From Saccharopolyspora rhizosphaerae (GTDB taxonomy: Bacteria; Actinomycetota; Actinomycetes; Mycobacteriales; Pseudonocardiaceae): a DNA stretch of 64,000 nt. The notes below the pieces were generated by a model, which was given only the letters and a program-made list of their open reading frames with translations, was not told the origin of the DNA and searched no databases. Below, piece by piece: positions 10,989 to 18,984 of the stretch. The first letter of the stretch is position 1, and every line of letters starts with the position of its first letter. The stretch spans positions 124,001 to 188,000 of the forward strand of contig NZ_RSAA01000010.1 of NCBI RefSeq assembly GCF_003931915.1, written 5' to 3'. The position numbers and the translations under genes are program-made.

Positions 10989-12278
10989 CTAACGCGACGG
11001 GCCGGTGGGGCGCGTGGGCAGGGCGTCCTCGACAGCGGCGACGAGTTCGTCGTCCGCCCCGAGCTCCTGGTCCAGCGCGAGGAGCAGCCGTCGCGTCGGA
11101 CCCCGCGACCGGGCCAGCTCGACCAGTTCCGCTGCGCGGGGGTCCCGGACGTCGTCGTGGCGCAGGTGCGACTGCCACGCGGCGAGCACGGTCACGGCGG
11201 GTTCGGGCACCCGTCCCGCGGCGCGTTCCGCACGCAGCACCGGCAGCAGTCGAGCGGGGATCTTCTGCGAGCCGTCGCAGGCGATCTGCGCCAGGCGGTG
11301 TTCGATGCCTGGGGCAGCGAAGCGTTCGAGCAGGCGCCGTCGGTACTCGGCGAGCTCCCCCGGTTCGATCGCGATGTGCTGCGCCGCCACGTCCCACCAC
11401 TGCTGCACGGTCGCGAGCAGCACGTCGTCGTCCACGGCCTCGCGGATGGTGCGGCGACCTCGGGCGAGCCCGGCGTGGGCGAGCAGGGTGTGCGCGCCGT
11501 TGAGGAACCACAGCTTGCGCTTCTGGTGGACGTCGACGTCGTCCACGAACCGCGCACCACGCTGCTCCCAACGCGGCCGCCCGGCAGGGAACTCCCCTGC
11601 GAGCACCCATTCCGCGAAAGGTTCGGTGACGACGGGCACCTCGTCGCGCAGTCCGGTGGCAGCCAGTGCGGTCGCCCGGTCCGCGCTGGTCGGGGCAGGG
11701 GTGATCCGGTCGACGACGGTGCTCACCACAGTCACGTGCTCGTCGAGCCATTCGGCGAACCGGTGCTCGTCCCGCGCCGCGGTGCGCAGCACGTCGCGCA
11801 GCACGCCGCCGTTGCCCGGCAGGTTGTCGCAGGGCACGAGGGTGAGGGGCGCGCCACCGGCGCGGTAGCGCTCCCGCAGCCCGGTGACCAGGCGCTGCAT
11901 GGCCGAGTCCTGGCCCGGCACGGGTGCCGCGTAGCCCGCTTCGGTCACGGTCGTGGTGACCACCGCGACGTCGGGTGAAGCCAGGTCGGCCAGCCATCGT
12001 TCCTGCTCGGCGCCGGCGTGGGCGCGGCTGATCGAGCCGACGACCTCCGCCTTGGCCTCCTCCCCCGGCAGCAGGAGCGTGTAGGCCCCTTGCTGCTCGG
12101 TGAGCGCGCGCGGCAGTGCGGTGTTGCGGAACGTGTGCGCGGCGATGCCCCACTCGGGGTCGCACTCCGTGTACCAGGCCTGGTGGGAGCGGTGGAAGCT
12201 GCCCAGCCCGAGGTGCACCACGCGGACCGGGGCTGCCGGGCCCAGGCCGGCCGCGGCCCTGCTGATCCTGCGCGTCAC
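10989..12278 (-). CDS. uxuB: Mannitol dehydrogenase-family reductase, UxuB-like (fructuronate reductase)
   Basis: Predicted to reduce D-fructuronate to D-mannonate with NADH, the step after UxaC. The 429 residues contain the NAD motif VHLGLGSFHRSHQAWY (about 19-34), the central TEPFAEWVL segment and the catalytic stretch QKRKLWFLNGAHTLLA with the family's Lys-Asn-His residues. GTG 12278 is chosen because it overlaps the UxaC stop by 4 bases (GTGA) and gives the expected N-terminus; longer versions would run through uxaC. Mannitol, altronate and fructuronate enzymes share this fold, so the substrate is inferred from the upstream isomerase. UxuA (mannonate dehydratase) is not in the window. Confidence 0.85.
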   Translation of the reverse strand: MTRRISRAAAGLGPAAPVRVVHLGLGSFHRSHQAWYTECDPEWGIAAHTFRNTALPRALTEQQGAYTLLLPGEEAKAEVVGSISRAHAGAEQERWLADLASPDVAVVTTTVTEAGYAAPVPGQDSAMQRLVTGLRERYRAGGAPLTLVPCDNLPGNGGVLRDVLRTAARDEHRFAEWLDEHVTVVSTVVDRITPAPTSADRATALAATGLRDEVPVVTEPFAEWVLAGEFPAGRPRWEQRGARFVDDVDVHQKRKLWFLNGAHTLLAHAGLARGRRTIREAVDDDVLLATVQQWWDVAAQHIAIEPGELAEYRRRLLERFAAPGIEHRLAQIACDGSQKIPARLLPVLRAERAAGRVPEPAVTVLAAWQSHLRHDDVRDPRAAELVELARSRGPTRRLLLALDQELGADDELVAAVEDALPTRPTGPSR

Positions 12279-13744
12279 AGCCCGAACGCCCGCTTCGGCA
12301 GTTGGTCGTTGAGGTCGCGCAGGACCGCTGCCGCGTCCTGCTCGCTGAGCACGTGCTCGGCGACCAGGCTCGCCAAGTAGCCGGCATCGACCCGTCGGGC
12401 CGTGTCGTGACGGGCCGGGATCGAGCAGAAACCCCTGGTGTCGTCGATGAAACCGGAGCCGCGGTGGAAACCGGCGGTTTCGGTGATCGCGTCGCGGAAC
12501 CGGCGCATCGCCCGGGGCGCGTCGAGGAACCACCACGGGGCACCGAGGTACAGCGAGGGGTAGAAACCGGCCAGTGGGGCCAGTTCTCGGGAGAACGCTG
12601 TTTCATCGAGGGTGAACACGACCGCTTGGAAACGCGGGTGGGTGCCGAACCGCTCCAGCACCGGCCGCAACGCGCGGGTGAAGTCCACCCGCGTCGGGAT
12701 GTCGTGCCCGGTGTCGGCGCCGAAGCGGGCGAAGGACGGCGCGTGGTGGTTGCGGAAGCTGCCGGTGTGCAGCGCCATCACCAGGCCGTCCTCACTGGAC
12801 ATCCGAGCGTTCTCCCCCAGCAGCTGCCGGGACAACGTCCGCGCGTCCTCCGGGGTGGCCGTGCCGGAGCGCACCGAGTCGAACAACCGGGCCGCTTCGG
12901 CCGGCGGCAGGAACACCATCTCGGGATCCGGGGCGCCGTGGTCGGTCGCCGTCGCACCGTGCTCCCGGAAGAAGTCGCGCCGGGCCTCCAACGCCCGGAC
13001 GAGACCCTGGTAGCTCCCGGTGTCGACCCCGCTGGCCTCGGCGAGGACTTCGAGGGCTTTCGGCCACTCACCGCTGGTCGCGTCCAGGTAGCGATCTGGC
13101 CGGAAGGTCGGGACGACGCGGCCCGACCAGGTCGGGTCGGCCGCCAGAGCGCGGTGGTGGCGCAAGTCGTCGGCCGGGTCGTCGGTGGTGGCCAGAACCG
13201 CGAGGTTGAACGACTCGTACAGGGCGCGGGGCCGCAGCGCGGGCTCGGCGAGCTTCGCGACCAGCTCGTCGTAGAGCTCGTCGGCGTTCTCCGCCGACGG
13301 CTGCCACCGCACGCCGAGGACGTCGTGCAGTTCGGATTCGAGCCACTGCCGCGTGGCCGTGCCGAGGAAGTGGTGCCAGTGCGCGCAGAAGGTCCGCCAC
13401 ACCTCGCGGGGCTCGGCGACCGGTGCGCCCGCGCGATCCGGCAGCCCCAGCTCGTTGAGCGGCACCCCGTGCGCGTGCAGCAGCCGGGTGACGTAGTGGT
13501 CCGGCGTCACCAGCAACGACGCGGGGTCGGAAAAGGGCTGGTCCGCATCGAGGAGGGCCGCGTCGACGTGGCCGTGCGGACTGATCAGCGGGAGGTCCCG
13601 CACGCTGTCGTGGAGCCGCCGCGCGATGGCCCGCTGGGTCGGATCGCTCGGCAGCAAGCGCGCCGGGTGTGGGGCGAGCGGCGCGCGAGTCGAGCCTCGC
13701 TGCTCGGTGCTCGGTCCCGCCGTCGTTGTCGTGGCACCGTCCAT
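12275..13744 (-). CDS. uxaC: Glucuronate (uronate) isomerase
   Basis: Converts D-glucuronate to D-fructuronate. The 489-residue protein has the actinobacterial UxaC features: PLISPHGHVDAALL with paired His metal ligands, TPDHYVTRLLHAHGV, LATTDDPADDL, ARMSSEDGLVMALHTGSFRNHH, GADTGHDIP and LGAPWWFLD near the C-terminus. ATG 13744 is preferred; an ATG 16 codons upstream lies inside the operator at 13776-13791 and would place coding sequence over the control site. The ribosome site is weak either way, so the start is the least sure part. It is first in an operon with uxuB, under the LacI-type operator, and completes the route from glucuronide to mannonate. Confidence 0.9.
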   Translation of the reverse strand: MDGATTTTAGPSTEQRGSTRAPLAPHPARLLPSDPTQRAIARRLHDSVRDLPLISPHGHVDAALLDADQPFSDPASLLVTPDHYVTRLLHAHGVPLNELGLPDRAGAPVAEPREVWRTFCAHWHHFLGTATRQWLESELHDVLGVRWQPSAENADELYDELVAKLAEPALRPRALYESFNLAVLATTDDPADDLRHHRALAADPTWSGRVVPTFRPDRYLDATSGEWPKALEVLAEASGVDTGSYQGLVRALEARRDFFREHGATATDHGAPDPEMVFLPPAEAARLFDSVRSGTATPEDARTLSRQLLGENARMSSEDGLVMALHTGSFRNHHAPSFARFGADTGHDIPTRVDFTRALRPVLERFGTHPRFQAVVFTLDETAFSRELAPLAGFYPSLYLGAPWWFLDAPRAMRRFRDAITETAGFHRGSGFIDDTRGFCSIPARHDTARRVDAGYLASLVAEHVLSEQDAAAVLRDLNDQLPKRAFGL

Positions 13745-13775
13745 GGACCCGCAGCCTGCTGGCCGGACACGTAGC

Positions 13776-13791
13776 TGACAACGAGTTGCCA
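13776..13791. promoter_or_regulatory. LacI-type operator upstream of uxaC
   Basis: TGACAACGAGTTGCCA differs by one base from the site at 14871-14886 and shares its 7-2-7 layout. It lies 32 bases upstream of the chosen uxaC start. Confidence 0.7.
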
Positions 13792-13834
13792 CCAGTTGCC
13801 GCCGAGCGTGCTCGACCGGTGATCCGGGGTCAGC

Positions 13835-14830
13835 TCAGGACGCGGGGGCCGGCCCGGTGGAGGCCCGGAGCACCACGTGCGCGTCCAAGGTGAGCGAGCC
13901 CGGCCCCTCGCCGTGGCCGGTCAACCGCGAGTGCAGGATGTCGACGGCGTACGAGCCGAGCTTGTCGGCCGGCCCCGCGATCGTCGTCAGACCCGGGACG
14001 GTGAGGTCAGCGCCGAAGATGTCGTCACAGCCGACGAGGCTGAGGTCGTCGGGCACCCGGATCCCCACGACCTGGAGGCGTTGCAGCACACCGATCGCGA
14101 TGAGGTCGTTGTAGGCGATCGCCGCGGTCACCTTGCCCAGCACCAGCGCGTCCGCGGCCTCGTGCCCGCCCTGGCGGTGGGGCGCGTACGGGCCCAGGAA
14201 CGACACCTCCAGGTCGAGCGAAGCCGCTTCCTCGCGCACCGCTTGCCAGCGCCGGCCGTTGATCCACGAGTTCCGCGGACCCGAGAGGTAGGCGATGCGG
14301 CGGTGCCCGAGCACCGCCAGGTGCCGCACGGCCTGACGCATCCCGGAGGCGGTGTCGATCACCAGGCTCGGCACGCCCTCGATCCTGCGGTTGACCATCA
14401 CGAGCGGCCGGTGCCCGGCGATCTGCCGGACGGTCTCGTCCGACAGCCGCGAGGTCGCCAGGATCCCGCCGCTGGTGGTGGCCAGCAGTTGCCGCAGGTT
14501 GCTCGCCTCCACCTGGGCCGACTCATCGCTGTCGGCCAGCGCCAACGTGTAGTTGCGCTCGATCGCCCGGGCCTGCGCCGCCTTGATCACGGTCACGTAG
14601 TACGGGTTGGAGATGTCGCTGACCACGAGGGTCAGCACCCGGATGCGCCCGGGGGCTTCGGCCCGGGCCAGCGGGCGCGGTTCGTAGCCGACCTCGCGGG
14701 CGACCTGCTGCACCCGTTCCCGCGTGGCGGGGCTGACCCGGGCGGGGTTGCTGAACGTGCGCGACACCGTGGAGGCGGCCACGCCGCACTGCCGCGCCAC
14801 GTCGTAGATCGTCGGTCGTGCCTGTTCCAC
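13835..14830 (-). CDS. LacI-family repressor of the glucuronide regulon
   Basis: DNA-binding repressor of 331 residues. The N-terminal helix-turn-helix is TIYDVARQCGVAASTVSRTF followed by a hinge helix, then a periplasmic-binding-protein-like sensor domain (about 60-330) with VSDISNPYYVTVI and the terminal dimerisation segment. GTG 14830 is chosen because GAGGAG lies at good spacing upstream; a longer version starting at ATG 14887 would begin inside the operator at 14871-14886. Operators sit in front of this gene, uxaC and beta-glucuronidase, so autoregulation and control of glucuronide use are likely. The inducer is inferred to be a glucuronate-pathway sugar acid. Confidence 0.9.
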   Translation of the reverse strand: MEQARPTIYDVARQCGVAASTVSRTFSNPARVSPATRERVQQVAREVGYEPRPLARAEAPGRIRVLTLVVSDISNPYYVTVIKAAQARAIERNYTLALADSDESAQVEASNLRQLLATTSGGILATSRLSDETVRQIAGHRPLVMVNRRIEGVPSLVIDTASGMRQAVRHLAVLGHRRIAYLSGPRNSWINGRRWQAVREEAASLDLEVSFLGPYAPHRQGGHEAADALVLGKVTAAIAYNDLIAIGVLQRLQVVGIRVPDDLSLVGCDDIFGADLTVPGLTTIAGPADKLGSYAVDILHSRLTGHGEGPGSLTLDAHVVLRASTGPAPAS

Positions 14831-14870
14831 TGCCCGCTCCTCGTCCTGGTGGCCCACGGCTGACAACACG

Positions 14871-14886
14871 TGGCAACGAGTTGCCA
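14871..14886. promoter_or_regulatory. LacI-type operator upstream of the repressor gene
   Basis: TGGCAACGAGTTGCCA, 7-base arms fully complementary around a 2-base centre. A further half-site TGACAAC lies at 14861-14867. The position suits autoregulation. Confidence 0.75.
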
Positions 14887-15021
14887 CCCTAGTACGCCGT
14901 TCCTAGGTCGGGCGCAGGTCGAGGCACCTCGGCGGGCTCCCGGCTCCACGGGAGCGCGGACGCCGACGCCCTGCCGGACCCGTCCACGTTCAGAGCTGCT
15001 GGACGGAACGGTGCAGGACTG

Positions 15022-15638
15022 GTGAGCGGCACGACCCGACCGAGCGCACCCGACATCATCGTCGTGATGGGAGTGTCGGGGAGCGGGAAGACCACCTCGG
15101 CCCGAGCGCTGCACCGGTCAGGGCTTGGCGGCACAGCTGCACCGGCGCTACCTGGACGCCGACGACTTCCACCCACCGAGCAACATCGAGGAGATGCGCT
15201 TTGGGACACCGCTGTCCGACGCAGACCGCCGCCCCTGGGCTGGAACGCCTCCGCGCTGAACTCGACGCGGTGACCGCCCGCAGCGAATCGGCGGTGCTGG
15301 CCTGCTCAGCGCTCACGCGCACCTACCGCGACGCTCTGCGGCGCACCTGCGCTCCGGTGCTGTTCGCGCTGTTGGATGCCACCAAAGAGGCTCTGGCCCA
15401 CCAGCTCTCGCGCCGCGAAGGGCACTTCGTCCCGGAAGAGCTGCTGGACCGCCAGCTCGCCGCCCTGCAACCACCGGACGAGGACGAACCGCACGTGGTC
15501 GTCCCGGTCTCCCAGCCGGTCGAGGCCCAGGTAGCGCTCGTCACCTCCTCGACCCCGCGGGCCTGCTCCGCCGAGGAGGTGCGCGAGGTCAGCCCGCGTA
15601 GCGGGGGTCCTTCGCCGGCCGGGCGGGGCCCCAGCTGA
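15022..15638 (+). pseudogene. Gluconokinase gene broken by two frameshifts
   Basis: The three parts of a GntK-like carbohydrate kinase lie in order but in three frames. Frame one gives the P-loop MGVSGSGKTTSARALHR. After about 15121-15126 the reading moves to DADDFHPPSNIEEM and GTPLSDADRRPW. After about 15238-15241 it moves again to LERLRAELDAV, VLACSALTRTYRDALRR, RREGHFVPEELLDRQLAAL and PDEDE. One extra base at each point explains both shifts. An intact product would phosphorylate gluconate or a related sugar acid, fitting the neighbouring sugar-acid genes. Sequencing error is the alternative, but two shifts within about 120 bases in otherwise clean sequence favour decay. The 3' end overlaps the opposing SnoaL-like gene by about 50 bases. 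Confidence 0.8.
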
Positions 15639-16077
15639 TCTTCCCGCTGGCCCACCCCTCGGTCAGCGGTACCCACCAGAAGAAGGTCACCGCGCGTTCG
15701 GAGAACAGCCACGTCCCGTCGGTCCTCACCAAGGAATCGGTGTAGCGGCCGGCGGCGACGTGCGGCTCGCCGTCCACCACGCACGGTTGGTACAGCCACG
15801 TCTGCCCGCTGGCGACGTCGCATTCGACCGTCACCGTTTCGTTGGCGCTGAAGTGCCACCACGCGGCGAGCGGCCCGCCCTGCAGGCCGGCGAAGAAGGT
15901 GCGCAGCTCGCTCCGGCCCGCCGCGGTGGACAGCCCGACGAACCGCCCGTCCTCGGTGAACAGCTCGGCCAGCTCGTCCCAACGGCCGTCGTCGAGGTAC
16001 TGGCAGTACCTCGCGCGCAGTTGCGCGATCTCGTGGACGTCTTCGAGCCGCCGGATCCGGGCTTCCAGGTCGCTCAT
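15589..16077 (-). CDS. SnoaL/NTF2-like protein
   Basis: Small cone-shaped fold protein of 162 residues, MSDLEARIRRLEDVHEIAQLRARY at the start, then YLDDGRWDELAELFTEDG and a C-terminal WLFSERAVTFFWWVPL strand. This is the SnoaL-4-type layout seen in ring-hydroxylating dioxygenase small subunits, dehydratases and isomerases. No catalytic set identifies a reaction. ATG 16077 overlaps the stop of the upstream transporter gene by 4 bases, so it is co-translated with it. Its role probably lies in processing the transported compound, in the regulon of the TetR protein at 17542; that is inference. Confidence 0.75.
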   Translation of the reverse strand: MSDLEARIRRLEDVHEIAQLRARYCQYLDDGRWDELAELFTEDGRFVGLSTAAGRSELRTFFAGLQGGPLAAWWHFSANETVTVECDVASGQTWLYQPCVVDGEPHVAAGRYTDSLVRTDGTWLFSERAVTFFWWVPLTEGWASGKISWGPARPAKDPRYAG

Positions 16078-17420
16078 GCGATGACCTCCTTCTCCTCCAC
16101 GTCGGCCGAGGTCTCGTGCAGGTCGCGGCGGAACGATTCGCGGATCGTGAACACCGACGCGAAGGTGATCACCGCCATGGCGAGGACGTAGAGCGACACC
16201 GACCACGCCGCACCGGTCGCGGCGAGCAAGGCGGTCATCACGAACGGCGCCAGCCCGCCGGCGAAGATCGAGGCGAGCTGGAAGCCCAACGACGCACCGG
16301 TGTAGCGGACGTCCGCGGGGAACATCTCCGCGTACAGCGCGGCCTGCGGCCCGTACATCACGGCGTGGATCGTGAACCCCAGCACCAGGGACAGGAGGAC
16401 GAGAGGAGCGGAACCGGTGTCGACCAACCAGAACATGGGGAAGGCGAACAGTCCCATGAGGACGGTCCCCACCAGGAAGAGCTTCCTGCGGCCCCACCGA
16501 TCGCTCAGCGCCCCGAACAGCGGGATCGTGACGAGCTGGGTGCCGCCGGCGACCAGGACGTGCACCAGGACCTCGGTCTTGGACAGGCCCACGTAGGTCG
16601 TCCCGTAGTCGAGCATCCCGCTGATCAGGATGTAGAAGGTCCCGTTCACCACGAAGAAGGCCCCGGCTGCCTGGAGGATCTCCCGCCAGCAGGTCCGCAC
16701 CGCATCGCGCAGCGGAGCTTTCGTGAGCCCTGCCTCCTGACCGGCCTGGAGCGATCGCTCCCGCATCTGCCGGAAGACCGGGGTGTCCTCGATCTTGAGC
16801 TGCACGTAGATCCCGATGACCACCAGTGCCAGCCCGAGCAGGAACGGGACGCGCCACCCCCAGCTCGCGAACTGCTCGTCGGGCAGCAGCGTGGTGAGCA
16901 GGAGGAAGGTGGCGTTCCCCGCGACCGCACCGAAGATGGCGCCGGTCTGGACCAGGCTCCCGTAGAAACCGCGCTTGTCCACTTCGGAGTGCTCGATCAG
17001 CAGCAGGGCGGCCCCGCCCCACTGCGCTCCCACCCCGAGCCCCTGCACGAGGCGGATCACCACGAGCAGGACCGGTGCCCAGACGCCGATCTGCGCGTAG
17101 GTGGGCAGGACACCGATGGCGAAGGTCGCCGCGCCCATCACGACCATGGCCCCGACCAGCGGTGGTTTGCGCCCGTACCGGTCGCCGACGTGCCCGGCGA
17201 TCACACCCCCGAGCGGACGGGCGAAGAAGCCGACCGCCAACGTCGCGAACGAGGCGAGCGTGCCCGCCACGCCGCTGAACTCGGGGAAGAAGAGGTCTCC
17301 GAACACCAGCGCTGCGGCGGTGGAGTAGATGAGGAAGTCGTACCACTCCAGGCCGGTCGCCAGGACGGCGGCACCGGCCAGGCGCGCCATCTTCGGGTGA
17401 GCGTCGCGATCCACGTCCAC
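16074..17420 (-). CDS. MHS-family (ShiA/ProP-type) metabolite:proton symporter
   Basis: Major facilitator importer of 448 residues with 12 helices. Signatures are LEWYDFLIYSTAAALVFG at helix 1, GHVGDRYGRKPPL between helices 2 and 3, RLVQGLGVGAQWGG and SDRWGRRK in the central loop. Relatives carry shikimate, alpha-ketoglutarate, proline or aromatic acids. GTG 17420 is preferred because GGAGG lies seven bases upstream; a longer reading from ATG 17459 would start inside the inverted repeat at 17446-17457, which is better explained as an operator. It is followed, with overlap, by the SnoaL-like gene and preceded by the TetR gene on the same strand. Confidence 0.85.
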   Translation of the reverse strand: MDVDRDAHPKMARLAGAAVLATGLEWYDFLIYSTAAALVFGDLFFPEFSGVAGTLASFATLAVGFFARPLGGVIAGHVGDRYGRKPPLVGAMVVMGAATFAIGVLPTYAQIGVWAPVLLVVIRLVQGLGVGAQWGGAALLLIEHSEVDKRGFYGSLVQTGAIFGAVAGNATFLLLTTLLPDEQFASWGWRVPFLLGLALVVIGIYVQLKIEDTPVFRQMRERSLQAGQEAGLTKAPLRDAVRTCWREILQAAGAFFVVNGTFYILISGMLDYGTTYVGLSKTEVLVHVLVAGGTQLVTIPLFGALSDRWGRRKLFLVGTVLMGLFAFPMFWLVDTGSAPLVLLSLVLGFTIHAVMYGPQAALYAEMFPADVRYTGASLGFQLASIFAGGLAPFVMTALLAATGAAWSVSLYVLAMAVITFASVFTIRESFRRDLHETSADVEEKEVIA

Positions 17421-17445
17421 GTAACCACCTCCGCCGCCCTGGGAC

Positions 17446-17457
17446 GAACGATCGTTC
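17446..17457. promoter_or_regulatory. TetR-type operator upstream of the MHS transporter
   Basis: GAACGATCGTTC, a perfect 12-base palindrome, preceded on the minus strand by AT (ATGAACGATCGTTC). An identical 14-base copy occurs at the TetR gene start and a near copy upstream of the catabolic operon. Confidence 0.7.
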
Positions 17458-17541
17458 ATCAACGTAGACGTCGATCGCCCCCCTGACAAGGAACGAGACG
17501 GAGCCGATCAAGCGGACGACGCCCCACCGCTCGGGCGGTGT

Positions 17542-18177
17542 TCAGCCGGTCGGGTCGCGGTCCGGTCGAGCCTCCAGCAGAGCGAGCGCGTACCGGGCGT
17601 GCTGCTCGGCGAGGTGCTCCTTGGAGAGACGCCCCTGCTTGCTGTACCAGGTGGAGATCGCCGAGCACATCGAAACGATGTTGCGCGCCGCGCCGTCCGG
17701 GTAGGGCGTGGCGAACTCCCCTGCGGCGACACCGTCGGCGACGATCGCGCCGAAGATCGCCTGGGTCTTGTCCCGGGCCCGCACGACCTGGTTCCGGTCT
17801 TCTCCGTGCAGGTAGCGGATCTCGCTGATGGCGACCAGGGCCGCCGTCTGGTGGTCCACGACGAAACCCACGTAAGCCTTGACCGCCTCACGAAGCCGCG
17901 CCGCAGCGCTGGAGTCGGCATCGCGCACCGCAGCGCTCGTCCGGTTCAGCAACTCCGCGTTGGCGCGCTGGAGCAGCTCCGCCAGCAGGTGCGATTTCGA
18001 CGGGAAGTAGTTGTAGAGGTTGGACAGGCTGGTCTCCGCACCGCGCGCGATGTCCCGCATCGAGGCGCCGTTGAAGCCCTTCTCCCCGAACGCGGCCAAG
18101 GCCGCGTTGAGGATCGCGGCCTCGTTGCCCCTGCTCGAACCGCTGATCAACGTAGCTGCCGGAGAACGATCGTTCAT
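17542..18177 (-). CDS. TetR-family regulator of the aromatic/acyl-CoA cluster
   Basis: Repressor of 211 residues. The helix-turn-helix region runs EAAILNAALAAFGEKGFNGA, SMRDIARGAETSLSNLYNYFPSKSHL (about 20-65), followed by a ligand domain of the TetR_C type found in acyl-CoA-responsive regulators such as KstR2 relatives. The ATG at 18177 lies within the operator sequence ATGAACGATCGTTC and has no ribosome site, so a leaderless message or a TTG start at 18150 are both possible. It lies between the transporter operon it may control (same strand, downstream) and the divergent catabolic operon. Operators are present for all three units. Confidence 0.85.
   Translation of the reverse strand: MNDRSPAATLISGSSRGNEAAILNAALAAFGEKGFNGASMRDIARGAETSLSNLYNYFPSKSHLLAELLQRANAELLNRTSAAVRDADSSAAARLREAVKAYVGFVVDHQTAALVAISEIRYLHGEDRNQVVRARDKTQAIFGAIVADGVAAGEFATPYPDGAARNIVSMCSAISTWYSKQGRLSKEHLAEQHARYALALLEARPDRDPTG
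18164..18175. promoter_or_regulatory. TetR-type operator at the regulator gene start
   Basis: GAACGATCGTTC, identical to the site at 17446-17457. It overlaps the first codons of the regulator as annotated, which suggests autoregulation. Confidence 0.65.
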
Positions 18178-18231
18178 ACAGGCAGGCTACACGCCTTGAC
18201 TGGCTCAAGCGCGGATGCTTGTCTTGAGAAA

Positions 18232-18243
18232 GAACGTTCGTTC
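18232..18243. promoter_or_regulatory. TetR-type operator upstream of the catabolic operon
   Basis: GAACGTTCGTTC keeps both GAACG and CGTTC arms and differs from the other two sites by one central base. It lies 30 bases upstream of the first gene. A weak TTGACT at 18196-18201 may be the -35 box. Confidence 0.65.
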
Positions 18244-18273
18244 ATGTGCCGCTGATGTCACCTGGGAGAACGC

Positions 18274-18984
18274 ATGACCCATCGACCCGACAGGCCGGTC
18301 GGCGCTGTACCCGGCCCCCTCACGCCGGAACGGCTGGAGGTGCAGAAGCTCGCCCGCGAGTTCGCCATGAACGAGGTTCTCCCCCTGGCTGACGAACTCG
18401 ACCCGGTGCACGGCGTGATCCCGGACCGGCTGCGCGACCAGATGGCCGAGATGGGCTTCTTCGGCATCCTCATCCCCGAGGCGCACGGTGGTCTGGGGTG
18501 GGGCGTCTTCGAGTACTGCCTGGTGGCCGAAGAGCTCGCCCGCGCGTGGCTGAGCGTCTCCGGTCTGCTCGCCCGCGGCAACGGGATGGGTGGCGGGTTC
18601 ACCGAAGAGCAGCGGAACAGGCTGTTGCCCGCGGTCGCTCGTGGCGAGTACCTCGGTGCCTACGCCCTGTCCGAAGCCGAAGCCGGGTCCGACGTCGCCC
18701 ACCTCTCCTGCCGCGCCCGCCGCGACGACGACGGGTGGGTCATCACCGGCACGAAGATGTGGTGCACCTACGCGGACCAGGCCGACTACCTGGTCCTGTT
18801 CGCCCGCACCGATCCGGCCGTGGATCCCGAGAAGCCGCACCGCGGCATCAGCGCCTTCCTCGTGGAGAAGGAACGGGGTTCCTTCCCCCCGGGCGTCACG
18901 GGCACGCCGGTGCGCAAGATCGGCTACCACGGTTGGCACACCTGGGAGCTGTCGTTCGACGAGCTCCTCGGACGAGCGTCATGA
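18274..18984 (+). CDS. Acyl-CoA dehydrogenase lacking its C-terminal domain
   Basis: The 236 residues cover only the N-terminal helical and middle beta domains of the family (usual length about 380-400). Visible are LAREFAMNEVLPLADELD, GFFGILIPEAHGGLG, ALSEAEAGSDVA (FAD contact), GWVITGTKMWCTYAD and TPVRKIGYHGWHTWELSFDE. The reading stops just where the loop into the C-terminal helical domain should begin, so the segment with the catalytic Glu and the FAD/CoA tetramer contacts is missing. The stop overlaps the start of the MaoC-like gene by 4 bases. It may be a remnant of an in-frame deletion, or a non-catalytic partner. A GGGAGA ribosome site precedes ATG 18274, and the TetR operator lies just upstream. 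Confidence 0.8.
   Translation: MTHRPDRPVGAVPGPLTPERLEVQKLAREFAMNEVLPLADELDPVHGVIPDRLRDQMAEMGFFGILIPEAHGGLGWGVFEYCLVAEELARAWLSVSGLLARGNGMGGGFTEEQRNRLLPAVARGEYLGAYALSEAEAGSDVAHLSCRARRDDDGWVITGTKMWCTYADQADYLVLFARTDPAVDPEKPHRGISAFLVEKERGSFPPGVTGTPVRKIGYHGWHTWELSFDELLGRAS

Noticed and set aside
17421..17489. Upstream starts of the MHS transporter, including one giving MNDRS
   Set aside because: The ATG lies within a palindrome shared with two other regulatory sites, and GTG 17420 has a much better ribosome site.
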